A stretch of 64,000 nt of DNA, taken from the NCBI RefSeq assembly GCF_023093595.1, contig NZ_JALLIK010000109.1:124001-188000 (forward strand), given 5' to 3'. The translations under genes were made by a program, and so were the position numbers. Shown one piece after another: positions 34,501-45,675 of the stretch (position 1 is the stretch's first letter; every line of letters begins with the position of its first letter). The notes beneath the pieces are model-generated. The model saw only the letters and a list, made by a program, of their open reading frames with translations, did no database searches and had not been told where the DNA came from. The stretch comes from Thauera aromatica_A. Lineage in GTDB: Bacteria; Pseudomonadota; Gammaproteobacteria; Burkholderiales; Rhodocyclaceae.

Positions 34501-34776
34501 GAGGCGATCATGGAAGGCGCGGTCGAGCGTGTGCGCCCGAAGATGATGACCGTGGTGGCGATCATGGCCGGCCTGCTGCCGATCATGTGGAGCACCGGCA
34601 CCGGCAGCGAGGTCATGAGCCGCATCGCCGCGCCGATGGTGGGCGGCATGGTGTCGTCGACCGTGCTGACGCTGGCGGTGATTCCGGCGCTGTATGCGCT
34701 GGTGAAGCAGTGGGAGCTGCGCCGCAGCGCCCGGCCAGCGCCGGCGCAGGTTCCAGTGACGGTGTCTAACTTGTAA
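31537..34776 (+). CDS. cusA: Heavy-metal efflux RND transporter (CusA-like)
   Basis: The protein has 1079 residues, the HME-RND size. It has an N-terminal membrane segment (VFLVLLATLFLIGGGLYAV), the porter domain, and the central helix GAMVDAAIVMIEN with the proton-relay aspartate. The signature PLDALPDLSDVQVIVYTDYPGQAPQVVEDQV is HME-type. CusA exports Cu(I)/Ag(I) from the periplasm and inner membrane. It begins 2 bases after the adaptor stop. A long minus-strand open frame over this gene is a composition artefact. Confidence 0.95.
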   Translation: MHAPVTDSSNVVPTDAAARPAAPGLLDRVIDWSARNVFLVLLATLFLIGGGLYAVKHTPLDALPDLSDVQVIVYTDYPGQAPQVVEDQVTYPLTTSMLAVPRAKVVRGFSMFGASYVYVIFEDGTDIYWARSRVLEYLSTAASRLPQGVAPQIGPDATGVGWVYQYAVLGKDMSLADTRSLQDWYVRYQLTKAQGVSEVASIGGFVREYQVTVDPLRLAGYGITLDQVTQAIRASNRDVGGRVLELAEKEYMVRGRGYLRSVDDISDIVLKAERGTPVRVGDVARVELVPAERRGIAELNGEGEVASGIVMARFGQNALDVIANVKAKIAEITPGLPAGAEIVPVYDRSELIERAIGNLKWTLLEESLIVAAVCVIFLLHVRSALVAIITLPLGILFAFIAMRSLGLGSNIMSLGGIAIAIGAMVDAAIVMIENAHKHIERLPEGATQPQRAAAIVLACKEVGPALFFSLLIITVSFLPVFALEGQEGRLFSPLAFTKTFAMAGAALLSVTLVPVLMLFFVRGRILPEAKNPVNRLLIWLYRPIIQGVLRFKLVTLLLAVLAMAATIVPARQIGSEFMPTLNEGTLFYMPAALPGMSVTEAGRLLATTNRIIKTFPEVESVYGKAGRANTATDPAPLEMFETVINLKPQDQWRPGMTTDKLIAEMDAALKFPGLANSWTMPIKARIDMLSTGIRTPVGVKVFGKDLETLEKVAQAVEAAVRKVPGASSAYAERVAGGYYVDIVPRRDQLARYGLTIDMLQDVIATALGGEMVTTTVEGLERYGVSVRYARGLRDDPARLASDVFVPTMNGPIPLGQVAEVKLTRGAPAIRTENALLAAYVYVDTREADLGAFVKRAQQAVAEEVEFPQGYYATWSGQFENMERAKEKMKIVVPVTLALIFVLLYLNFRRLTETLIVMLSVPFALVGGVWLMWWLGYQMSVAVAVGFIALAGVAAETGVIMLIYLDHAWREVRARCQAEGREAGVTDLYEAIMEGAVERVRPKMMTVVAIMAGLLPIMWSTGTGSEVMSRIAAPMVGGMVSSTVLTLAVIPALYALVKQWELRRSARPAPAQVPVTVSNL

Positions 34777-34816
34777 TGCAGCGGTCAGCGGCGCGACAGC
34801 ATCGGGGGCGTAGCCT
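34763..34816 (+). promoter_or_regulatory. Copper promoter module 3
   Basis: TGTC (34763-34766), 5 nt, TGTAA (34772-34776), 7 nt, GTCA (34784-34787), 23 nt, TAGCCT (34811-34816). The TGTAA contains the cusA stop codon. The first element and the -10 are weaker matches than in modules 2 and 4, but all spacings are identical. Confidence 0.65.
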
Positions 34817-34870
34817 GTTTCCAAGGCCCCGTTCCCGAGGCTGCCGCTGAACGTGACGAGGAGCATTGCG

Positions 34871-35014
34871 ATGCTTACCTGGATCAAATCCCTCTGGCAA
34901 TCCTTCAAGAACTGGTGTCGCGAGAACGAGCGGGCCCACCGGGATGCCCCGCTCTCGCCGTGCTGCTCGAAGCCGCCCGCAGCCGTTCGCCATTCGCCGA
35001 CCCGCAAGGTATGA
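34871..35014 (+). CDS. 47-residue microprotein at the head of copper operon 3
   Basis: The ORF begins MLTWIKSLWQSFKNWC and ends PTRKV. A consensus GAGGAG site lies 7 bases before the ATG, and the ORF is the first one after promoter module 3. The first 16 residues form an amphipathic helix with tryptophans; later it has a CC pair and Arg/His/Pro-rich tail. It has no signal peptide or membrane span. It ends 4 bases before the next start. No family was recognised. Confidence 0.55.
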   Translation: MLTWIKSLWQSFKNWCRENERAHRDAPLSPCCSKPPAAVRHSPTRKV

Positions 35015-35018
35015 AGCC

Positions 35019-35267
35019 ATGAACACAAAGCCTGCTCATGATCCTGGACTCCCTCGATCTGTCGCCTGGTATCGCTCCCCCGGCGTCATCGCCGGCCTGA
35101 TGCTGGCGGCGATCGCACTGTTCTTCCTGTTGCGCGAACACTGGGCGCATGTGTCGGGCAACTGGGTGTATCTGATCCTGTTGCTGTGTCCCCTGATGCA
35201 CCTGTTTGGCCATGGAGGACATCACGGCGGGCACCGCAGCAACGACACCGATTCGGAGAAGCGCTGA
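35019..35267 (+). CDS. DUF2933-type small membrane protein
   Basis: The protein has 82 residues with two membrane segments (GVIAGLMLAAIALFFLL and WVYLILLLCPLMHLF) joined by a short loop, and a His/Gly-rich tail (HLFGHGGHHGGH) facing one side. DUF2933 proteins are common next to copper ATPases and oxidases; their function is not established. The CP and MH residues after the second segment plus the His tail suggest metal binding. The cytochrome gene starts 2 bases after the stop codon. Confidence 0.85.
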   Translation: MNTKPAHDPGLPRSVAWYRSPGVIAGLMLAAIALFFLLREHWAHVSGNWVYLILLLCPLMHLFGHGGHHGGHRSNDTDSEKR

Positions 35268-35268
35268 G

Positions 35269-35667
35269 ATGTCGATGACAGGGGCACGCCTTGGCCGTGG
35301 CGTCGTCATCGCGGCGCTTTCGGGCGTCTTGATTTCGAGCGCAGCGGCGCAAGGCTGGACGATCCCGCAGCCCTCTCCGGGGCTGATGCCCAATCCTGGG
35401 CAAGGAAAGGGGCTCTACACACAGCACTGTGCCGCTTGCCATGGGACCGACCTCAAGGGCTCGGACAAGGGGCCGCCCATGCTCCATAAGGTCTACGAAC
35501 CCAGTCATCACGCCGATATCGCCTTTCAGTTGGCGGTAGCGAACGGTGTGCGCGCCCACCACTGGCAGTTCGGCGACATGGCACCTGTTCCCGGCCTGAC
35601 GTCGGACGAGGTCGCTCATGTCACGGCATTCATCCGTGGTGAACAGCGCAAGGTCGGCATTCGATAA
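35269..35667 (+). CDS. Monoheme cytochrome c, copper operon 3
   Basis: The protein has 132 residues with a signal peptide (VVIAALSGVLISSAAA-QG). One heme motif CAACH (in TQHCAACHGTDLKG) and a later Met (FGDMAPVPGLTSDEV) give a class I cytochrome c. Residues GLYTQHCAACHGTDLKGSDKGPP resemble small periplasmic c-type electron carriers. In this operon it may accept electrons from Cu(I) oxidation, but that is inference. MSMTG has two possible starts 6 bases apart. Confidence 0.9.
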   Translation: MSMTGARLGRGVVIAALSGVLISSAAAQGWTIPQPSPGLMPNPGQGKGLYTQHCAACHGTDLKGSDKGPPMLHKVYEPSHHADIAFQLAVANGVRAHHWQFGDMAPVPGLTSDEVAHVTAFIRGEQRKVGIR

Positions 35668-35691
35668 CAACAAACGCCGGGGAGAAGCATC

Positions 35692-38039
<2,348 letters not shown>

Positions 38040-38040
<1 letters not shown>

Positions 38041-38120
38041 TGCACGTCTTCATCCATCGCGGCCACGGCCACAAGGGAAAACGAATGTCGGCTGAGAACC
38101 AAGGCAGCCATGATGCGTAA
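38040..38120 (+). CDS. Possible 26-residue His-rich peptide after the copper ATPase
   Basis: A short ORF starts in the ATPase stop codon (TGATG) and ends in TAATG at the next possible start. The peptide begins MHVFIHRGHGHKGKR and carries six histidines. The stop/start overlaps on both sides suit translational coupling. It is too short for statistics and could be chance. Confidence 0.3.
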
Positions 38121-38137
38121 TGTCGCGGGAGATCGAG

Positions 38138-38767
38138 ATGAGTGAGACGTCGAGTTACGGATTGTGGTCCCTGGTTGTCATCAACTCGCTGTTCTTCATC
38201 GCCTTCGCGTTCAGCTTCACGCGCCCCCGCACAAGCCGGGACTGGCGATCCCTGGGCGCTTACTCAGCCTTCATTCTGGCGCTGTTCACCGAGATGTACG
38301 GCTTTCCGTTGACGATCTACCTGCTCTCGGGGTGGCTGTCTTCGAAATTTCCGGGAATCGATTTTTTTGCCCACGACTCGGGGCACCTCTTGGAGGTTAT
38401 GTTCGGATGGAGCAGTAACCCGCACTTCGGCCCGTTTCACCTCTTGAGCACGGTGTTCATCGTCGGCGGCTTCTGGCTCCTGGCGAAGGCATGGCCTGTG
38501 CTCCTCGAGGCTCAGCGCACCCGCCGTGTCGCCGACAGCGGCCCCTACGCACGCATTCGGCACCCGCAATACGTCGCCTTCATTCTGGTCATGTTCGGCT
38601 TTTTGCTGCAATGGCCGACCTTGATCACCCTGGTCATGTTCCCTGTTCTGTTGATCGTGTACGCCAGGCTCGCCCGCCGGGAAGAGCTCGACGCGATCGA
38701 GGCGTTCGGGGACGCCTATCGCTCATACCGCCAGCGCACGCCGGCGTTCATTCCTCGCCTGCGGTAG
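38138..38767 (+). CDS. Isoprenylcysteine-carboxyl-methyltransferase-like membrane protein
   Basis: The protein has 209 residues with about five membrane segments. The C-terminal block VADSGPYARIRHPQYVAFILVMFGF and the later RREELDAIEAFGDAYRSYRQRTPAFIP match the ICMT/PEMT-like membrane methyltransferase fold, with the RHPxY SAM-site motif. Such genes often sit beside heavy-metal P-type ATPases; their substrate is unknown. GGGAG 7 bases upstream supports this ATG over the one at 38120. Confidence 0.8.
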   Translation: MSETSSYGLWSLVVINSLFFIAFAFSFTRPRTSRDWRSLGAYSAFILALFTEMYGFPLTIYLLSGWLSSKFPGIDFFAHDSGHLLEVMFGWSSNPHFGPFHLLSTVFIVGGFWLLAKAWPVLLEAQRTRRVADSGPYARIRHPQYVAFILVMFGFLLQWPTLITLVMFPVLLIVYARLARREELDAIEAFGDAYRSYRQRTPAFIPRLR

Positions 38768-38783
38768 TTCGACGAGCCGACAG

Positions 38784-38812
38784 AAAAAGCCCCCGGAATC
38801 GCCGCCGGGGGC
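38784..38812 (-). terminator. Terminator of the CzcE-like/CopK unit
   Basis: GCCCCCGG (38789-38796) pairs with CCGGGGGC (38805-38812). On the minus strand the hairpin is followed by TTTTT. It lies just after the copK stop and between convergent units. Confidence 0.75.
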
Positions 38813-38835
38813 AGGATCACCTTGAAACGTGCGAA

Positions 38836-39114
38836 TCAGCTACGGGAGTCGTGGCGGAGGATGCTGTCGAGACGCATGACCTCGTCGCCGTGCATCATGA
38901 TTTTCTGCCCGTCCTTGGTCTCCATCACTTCGCCTTGTTTCATCCTCACCGCACGACCCATCTTGTCCTCCATGCCCATTTTCCCATCCTTGAAGATGTA
39001 GACGGTCGAGCCATCTTTCAAAGGGATGGACTTCTCAATCTGCTCGACATCGACAGCGAAGGCCGATGTGGTAGCCACACCGAGCGCCGCGATCATCAAC
39101 GTTTTCTTCAACAT
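38836..39114 (-). CDS. copK: CopK-family periplasmic copper-binding protein
   Basis: The protein has 92 residues with a signal peptide (cleavage near AFA-VDVEQ). The mature 72-residue part matches CopK of Cupriavidus metallidurans: LKDGSTVYIFKDGKMGMEDKMGRAVRMKQGEVMETKDGQKIMMHGDE, cited in pieces here, with the Met cluster that binds Cu(I) cooperatively after Cu(II). An AAGGAG ribosome site precedes the ATG. It lies 114 bases after the CzcE-like gene on the same strand and probably shares its promoter. Confidence 0.9.
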   Translation of the reverse strand: MLKKTLMIAALGVATTSAFAVDVEQIEKSIPLKDGSTVYIFKDGKMGMEDKMGRAVRMKQGEVMETKDGQKIMMHGDEVMRLDSILRHDSRS

Positions 39115-39228
39115 GCTGCTCTCCTTGAATGAACGGCTGTGAAATCTACTGAAAATCACATCGGGCACGTACGTTTGAAAATTGCCCAATGCCTTGCCGG
39201 CCCCGCTTCCCATCGAACGTCGGTGTCG

Positions 39229-39573
39229 TCAGGATCCACCGCGGTACAGAGGGCTTTCTTCGAGATAGACCGTGACGTTGCCGGCCCCCGGAACGGCTTT
39301 CGAAAGCGGGAAGCTATTCGTGCCGAAGGTGTCGAACGTCCAGTTGACCGTCTTGCCGCCGACTTTCAGCAAAACGGTCTCCAGGCGGGTGACGTTGATG
39401 TGGCGAGTATCCGCATCAACGGTAACGGTGCGTGCAGGGCTGGCGTTGCTGGCATAGCCGTATGCGGCCAATTCACGCTCGGTCGGGTTCGATGCGCCCT
39501 GAGCGAACGCGGCCGAAGACCCGAGAGTGCTGATCGCCGATACGACGACAACGGCGATGACCGATTTTTTCAT
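39229..39573 (-). CDS. CzcE-family periplasmic metal-binding protein
   Basis: The protein has 114 residues with a signal peptide (MKKSVIAVVVVSAISTLG, cleavage near AFA-QGASN). The mature part has the CzcE-type blocks RTVTVDADTRHINVTRLETV, KTVNWTFDTFGTNSFPLS and NVTVYLEESPLY. CzcE-like proteins bind copper or other divalent ions in the periplasm. AAGGAG lies 9 bases upstream of the ATG. Promoter module 4 is upstream on the same strand. Confidence 0.85.
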   Translation of the reverse strand: MKKSVIAVVVVSAISTLGSSAAFAQGASNPTERELAAYGYASNASPARTVTVDADTRHINVTRLETVLLKVGGKTVNWTFDTFGTNSFPLSKAVPGAGNVTVYLEESPLYRGGS

Positions 39574-39633
39574 GATGAGCTCCTTATTCAGTTGTCCGGA
39601 TTGGCTGCTCTTTCTCGAGTAACCATGGACTCG

Positions 39634-39687
39634 ATCATAGGAGCCGGCCACTGACAGGGCGATGACCTCGTAATTACATATAAGTCA
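39634..39687 (-). promoter_or_regulatory. Copper promoter module 4
   Basis: Read on the minus strand: TGAC (39687-39684), 5 nt, TGTAA (39678-39674), 7 nt, GTCA (39666-39663), 23 nt, TATGAT (39639-39634). Spacings equal those of modules 1-3. It serves the CzcE-like and copK genes. Confidence 0.75.
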
Positions 39688-39725
39688 TGAAGGCGAAAGG
39701 ATGTGTCGGGCGAACCGCATCGCTG

Positions 39726-39747
39726 ATACCATAGCCCCCCATGGTAT
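39726..39747 (+). promoter_or_regulatory. Operator for the CsoR/RcnR-type repressor
   Basis: The 7-bp arms ATACCAT and ATGGTAT flank AGCCCCCC. A run of C or G between AT-rich inverted arms is the known operator form of RcnR and DmeR. It lies 14 bases before the repressor start codon, so it should autoregulate dmeR-dmeF. Confidence 0.7.
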
Positions 39748-39760
39748 TCAGAGGTATTCG

Positions 39761-40039
39761 ATGAGCCACACCATCCGTGACCAGGCCAGGCTGCTGGCCC
39801 GCGTGCGCCGCATTCGCGGCCAGGTCGAGGCGCTGGAGCGCGCGCTCGCCGCCGAAAAGGAATGCGCCGAGATCCTGCACCAGATCGCAGCGGTGCGCGG
39901 CGCCACCAACGGGCTGATGGCCGAAGTGCTCGAGGAGCACGTCCGCACCCACATCGCCGACCCGGCAATCCTCGATGGCGCCGAGCGCATGAAAGGCGCC
40001 GACGAGTTGATCGGCGTCCTGCGCACCTACCTTAAGTGA
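39761..40039 (+). CDS. dmeR: CsoR/RcnR-family metal-responsive repressor (DmeR-like)
   Basis: The protein has 92 residues and is a DUF156-type four-helix protein. Metal ligands of RcnR are all in place: H3, C35, H60 and H64. This set, rather than the CsoR Cys-His-Cys set, predicts cobalt/nickel sensing. The partner gene is a DmeF-like exporter that starts at its stop codon (GTGA). FrmR-type formaldehyde sensing is less likely given H64 and the neighbour. Confidence 0.88.
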   Translation: MSHTIRDQARLLARVRRIRGQVEALERALAAEKECAEILHQIAAVRGATNGLMAEVLEEHVRTHIADPAILDGAERMKGADELIGVLRTYLK

Positions 40040-40047
40040 GCGTCGCC

Positions 40048-41016
40048 ATGCATCCCGAGAGCCTGTCCGACTGGATTCACGACCACGTCTTCGACCGCGG
40101 CAATGCGCTCGCCGAGCGCAGCACCTGGGCGGTGATGTGGATTACCGCAGCGACCATGGTGGTCGAGATCGCCGCAGGCTGGTGGTTCAACTCGATGGCG
40201 CTGCTCGCCGATGGCTGGCACATGAGCTCGCACGCCTTCGCTATCGGCGTATCCGCGCTGGCCTACGCCGCTGCGCGGCGCTATGCGAAAGATCGGCGCT
40301 TCGCCTTCGGCACCTGGAAGATCGAGATCCTGGGCGGCTTCGCCAGTGCCATCTTCCTGCTCGGGGTGGCGGCGATGATGGTGCTCGGTTCGGTCGAGCG
40401 CCTCGTCTCGCCGCAGCCGATCCAGTACAAGGAAGCGATCGCGGTCGCCCTCCTCGGCCTGGCCGTCAACGTCGTGTGCGCGTGGATCCTGGGCAGAGCG
40501 CACCATCACGGCCACGACCATGGCCACGACCACAGTCATGCGCATTCCGCTCATGACCACGATCACCACCATCACGATCTCAACCTCAAGTCGGCCTATC
40601 TTCACGTCATCGCCGATGCGGCGACTTCGGTGCTCGCCATCGTCGCCCTCTTCGGCGGCTGGATCTACGGCTGGTCCTGGCTGGATCCGGTGATGGGGAT
40701 CGCCGGCGCGGTGCTGGTCGCGATCTGGGCGAAGGGCCTGCTCGCCGAAACCGGGAAAGTGCTGCTCGATCGCGAGATGGATGATCCGGTCGTCGCCGAG
40801 ATCCGTGAAGCGGTGGAAACCGGCCCGGAAGACGGCGGCACGCGGATCGCCGACCTGCACGTGTGGCGTGTCGGCAAGACGGCCTACGCGTGCGCGATCG
40901 CGGTGGTGACGCACGATCGCGCGCTCACGCCCGACGCGGTGCGGGCGCGGCTGGCGGTGCACGAGGAGATCGTCCACTCGACGATCGAGATCCATCACCG
41001 AATGCTCAAACCTTGA
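40048..41016 (+). CDS. dmeF: Cation diffusion facilitator DmeF (cobalt/nickel exporter)
   Basis: The protein has 322 residues with six membrane segments. The CDF metal site shows in ALLADGWHMSSH and LHVIADAATSVL. Between segments IV and V is a long His-rich loop (HHHGHDHGHDHSHAHS then HDHDHHHH) as in DmeF proteins. Paired with an RcnR-type repressor it should export Co(II) and perhaps Ni(II). GTG at 40036 overlaps the dmeR stop and is an alternative start. Confidence 0.92.
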   Translation: MHPESLSDWIHDHVFDRGNALAERSTWAVMWITAATMVVEIAAGWWFNSMALLADGWHMSSHAFAIGVSALAYAAARRYAKDRRFAFGTWKIEILGGFASAIFLLGVAAMMVLGSVERLVSPQPIQYKEAIAVALLGLAVNVVCAWILGRAHHHGHDHGHDHSHAHSAHDHDHHHHDLNLKSAYLHVIADAATSVLAIVALFGGWIYGWSWLDPVMGIAGAVLVAIWAKGLLAETGKVLLDREMDDPVVAEIREAVETGPEDGGTRIADLHVWRVGKTAYACAIAVVTHDRALTPDAVRARLAVHEEIVHSTIEIHHRMLKP

Positions 41017-41100
41017 TGTTGCGCTGCAGCACTAGCAACCGGGCGGACTTTTCGGGGATAATTCCGGTTTTTCGATGGTGGCCTCGGGCCCGAGAACAGC

Positions 41101-43128
<2,028 letters not shown>

Positions 43129-43263
43129 CGACAGCCCGGCGCGGGAGCGGCTCCGCAAGCGGAACGCTCCCGCTGCACATCAGGGCGTAGTCCGGCACCG
43201 GCCGGCGGGGCATCGGCAACGATAAACACCTGGTTTTCCACCGTTTTCCACGGAGAAGTATCG

Positions 43264-44292
43264 ATGAGCATCAAGGTCGCCATCAACGGTTTCGGTCGTA
43301 TCGGTCGCTGCACGCTGCGCGCCATTTACGAGCAGGGCTTGCAGAACGAATTCGAAGTGGTCGCCATCAACGCCTCCGGCGATCTGGCCACCAACGCCCA
43401 CCTGCTCAAGTACGACACCACCCACGGCCGCTTCGCGACCCCGGTCGACACCGAGGGCGAAAACACCATCATCATCGACGGCAAGAAGATCCCGTTCTAC
43501 TCGACCAAGGACCCGAAGGGCGTCGACTGGGGCCGCCACGGCGTCGACGTGCTGCTCGAATGCACCGGCGCCTACACCACCAAGGCCAAGGCCCAGGCCC
43601 TGCTCGACCAGGGCGCCCGCCGCGTGCTGATCTCGGCCCCGGGCGGCGACGACGTGGACACCACCATCGTCATGGGGGTGAACGAAGAAGTGCTGCGCGC
43701 CGGCATGACCGTCGTCTCCAACGCCTCGTGCACCACCAACTGCCTGGCTCCGGTGGCCAAGATCCTGGCCGACAGTGTCGGCATCAAGCAGGGCCTGATG
43801 ACCACCATCCACGCCTACACCAACGATCAGGTCACCGTGGACGTGCGCCACAAAGACCTGCGCCGCGCCCGTGCCGCCGCCGCCAACATCATCCCGACCA
43901 AGACCGGCGCCGCCAAGGCCGTTGGCCTGGTGTTGCCGCAGCTCGCCGGCAAGGTCGACGGTTTTGCCCTGCGCGTGCCCACGATCAACGTCTCGCTGGT
44001 CGACCTCACTTTCACCGCCGAGCGCGCCACCACCAAGGAAGAGATCAACGCGCTGATGACCGCCGCCGCCAACGGCCCGCTGAAGGGCATTCTGGCGGTC
44101 AACACCGAACCGCTGGTGTCCTCCGACTTCAACCACACCACCGTGTCCTCCACCTTCGACGCCACCCAAACCCGCGTCATCCAGGGCGCGGACGGCTCGG
44201 TGCTGGTCAAGGTCCTGGCCTGGTACGACAACGAGTGGGGCTATTCCTGCCGCATGCTCGACGCTGCGCGCGCTTTCGTTAACGCCAAGTAA
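43264..44292 (+). CDS. gap: Glyceraldehyde-3-phosphate dehydrogenase
   Basis: The protein has 342 residues. The catalytic cysteine lies in SNASCTTNCLAPV. The dinucleotide fold is VAINGFGRIGRCTLRAI. After the second strand the sequence reads VAINASGDLATNAHLL, so the aspartate that usually selects NAD (as in AIND) is replaced by Ala/Ser, hinting at NADP acceptance. It lies between tkt and pgk in a cbb-like order. A terminator-like hairpin follows the gene. Confidence 0.96.
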   Translation: MSIKVAINGFGRIGRCTLRAIYEQGLQNEFEVVAINASGDLATNAHLLKYDTTHGRFATPVDTEGENTIIIDGKKIPFYSTKDPKGVDWGRHGVDVLLECTGAYTTKAKAQALLDQGARRVLISAPGGDDVDTTIVMGVNEEVLRAGMTVVSNASCTTNCLAPVAKILADSVGIKQGLMTTIHAYTNDQVTVDVRHKDLRRARAAAANIIPTKTGAAKAVGLVLPQLAGKVDGFALRVPTINVSLVDLTFTAERATTKEEINALMTAAANGPLKGILAVNTEPLVSSDFNHTTVSSTFDATQTRVIQGADGSVLVKVLAWYDNEWGYSCRMLDAARAFVNAK

Positions 44293-44330
44293 ACCGGCCG
44301 CCCCCCGCAAACGCGATTGCAACCCATCGA

Positions 44331-44353
44331 CGCCCTGCCCCGCAGGGCGTTTT
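44331..44353 (+). terminator. Terminator or attenuator between gap and pgk
   Basis: CGCCCTGC (44331-44338) pairs with GCAGGGCG (44342-44349) around CCC and is followed by TTTTC. The short T-run suggests partial read-through into pgk. Confidence 0.65.
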
Positions 44354-44371
44354 CACGAGACCGAGCGAATC

Positions 44372-45556
44372 ATGCAAGTCAAGAAACTCACCGACCTCGA
44401 CGTGCGCGGCAAGAAGGTGTTCATCCGCGCCGACCTCAACGTGCCGCAGGACGAAGCCGGCAACATCACCGAAGACACCCGCATCCGCGCCTCCATCCCG
44501 TCGATCCGCTACTGCCTGGACAACGGCGCCGCGGTGATGCTCACCTCCCACCTCGGCCGTCCCACCGAAGGCACGGTCGGCCCCGACGACACCCTCGCGC
44601 CGGTCGCGGTGCGCCTCGGCCAGCTCCTCGACAAGCCGGTGCGCCTGATCCAGGACTGGGTCGACGGCGGCTTCGAGGTCAAGCCGGGCGAAGTCGTACT
44701 GCTCGAGAACTGCCGCTGCAACAAGGGCGAGAAGAAGGACAACGAGGAACTGGCGAAGAAGATGGCCGCGCTCTGCGACATCTACGTCAATGACGCCTTC
44801 GGCACCGCCCACCGCGCCGAAGCCACCACCCACGGCATCGCCCGCTTCGCTCCGGTGGCCTGCGCCGGCATCCTGATGGGGGCCGAGATCGACGCCCTCT
44901 CCAAGGCGCTGCACAGCCCCGCGCGCCCGCTGGTGGCGATCGTCGGCGGCGCCAAGGTGTCGACCAAGCTCACCATTCTCAAGACCCTGGCCGAGAAGGT
45001 CGACCAGCTGATCGTCGGCGGCGGCATCGCCAACACCTTCCTGCTCGCCGCCGGCAAGCGCATCGGCGAATCGCTCGCCGAGCCCGAGATGGTGCGCGAA
45101 GCCCAGCAGGTGATGGACCTCATGAAAGCGCGCGGCGCCGAAGTGCCGCTGCCGGTGGATGTGGTGGTCGCCGACGAAGTCTCGGCGCTCGCCCGTGCCA
45201 ACCGCATTCCGGTCGACGAGGTCGGCCCCCACGACCGCATCCTCGACTTCGGCCCGAAGAGCTCGGCCCGCCTCGCCGACATCATCGCCCACGCCGGCAC
45301 CGTGGTCTGGAACGGCCCCGTGGGGGTCTTCGAGTACGCCCAGTTCGCCGGCGGCACCAAGATGATGGCCTCGGCGATCGCCCACTCCGAAGCGTTCTCG
45401 ATCGCCGGCGGCGGCGACACCCTGGCCGCGATCGCCAAGTTCGACATCGCCCGCGACGTCGGCTACATCTCCACCGGCGGCGGCGCCTTCCTCGAGTTCC
45501 TCGAAGGCAAGACCCTGCCCGCGATCGCTGCGCTCGAACAACGCTACACCGCCTGA
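44372..45556 (+). CDS. pgk: Phosphoglycerate kinase
   Basis: The protein has 394 residues. Family blocks are KKVFIRADLNVPQDEAG, MLTSHLGRPTEG, YVNDAFGTAHRAEATT, ALVAIVGGAKVSTKL and VWNGPVGVFEYAQF, and the late STGGGAFLEFLEGK. It interconverts 1,3-bisphosphoglycerate and 3-phosphoglycerate with ATP, in glycolysis or in the Calvin cycle. It lies 79 bases after gap, behind an attenuator-like hairpin. Confidence 0.97.
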   Translation: MQVKKLTDLDVRGKKVFIRADLNVPQDEAGNITEDTRIRASIPSIRYCLDNGAAVMLTSHLGRPTEGTVGPDDTLAPVAVRLGQLLDKPVRLIQDWVDGGFEVKPGEVVLLENCRCNKGEKKDNEELAKKMAALCDIYVNDAFGTAHRAEATTHGIARFAPVACAGILMGAEIDALSKALHSPARPLVAIVGGAKVSTKLTILKTLAEKVDQLIVGGGIANTFLLAAGKRIGESLAEPEMVREAQQVMDLMKARGAEVPLPVDVVVADEVSALARANRIPVDEVGPHDRILDFGPKSSARLADIIAHAGTVVWNGPVGVFEYAQFAGGTKMMASAIAHSEAFSIAGGGDTLAAIAKFDIARDVGYISTGGGAFLEFLEGKTLPAIAALEQRYTA

Positions 45557-45576
45557 TTCCGCCACGCTCCGCCCCG

Positions 45577-45601
45577 ATGGCCGCCGTCGGCGGCCATTTT
45601 C
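45577..45601 (+). terminator. Terminator after pgk
   Basis: ATGGCCGCC and GGCGGCCAT form a perfect 9-bp stem with loop GTC, followed by TTTTC. It separates pgk from pyk, which has its own -10 candidate. Confidence 0.7.
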
Positions 45602-45616
45602 ATGCCGGCTGCGGAT

Positions 45617-45622
45617 TAGAAT
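45617..45622 (+). promoter_or_regulatory. -10 candidate for pyk, shared in context with fba
   Basis: TAGAAT sits in GGATTAGAATGTCGGCCC. The fba leader has TATTAGAATGTAGGGC around TAGAAT at 48377-48382. The match extends beyond the hexamer. No -35 box was clear for either. Confidence 0.4.
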
Positions 45623-45675
45623 GTCGGCCCATCGTCCACCCTGCACCCATCCGCCAGGCCGCCTCCGGAGATTCC

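Noticed and set aside
31468..35028. A 1186-codon open frame on the minus strand over cusA
   Set aside because: It is antisense to a clear RND transporter, has repeated Arg/His/Asp composition and no domain. It is a GC-codon artefact.
40500..40580. Repeated CAC/CAT codons that look like a simple repeat
   Set aside because: They code for the His-rich loop expected in DmeF-type exporters.
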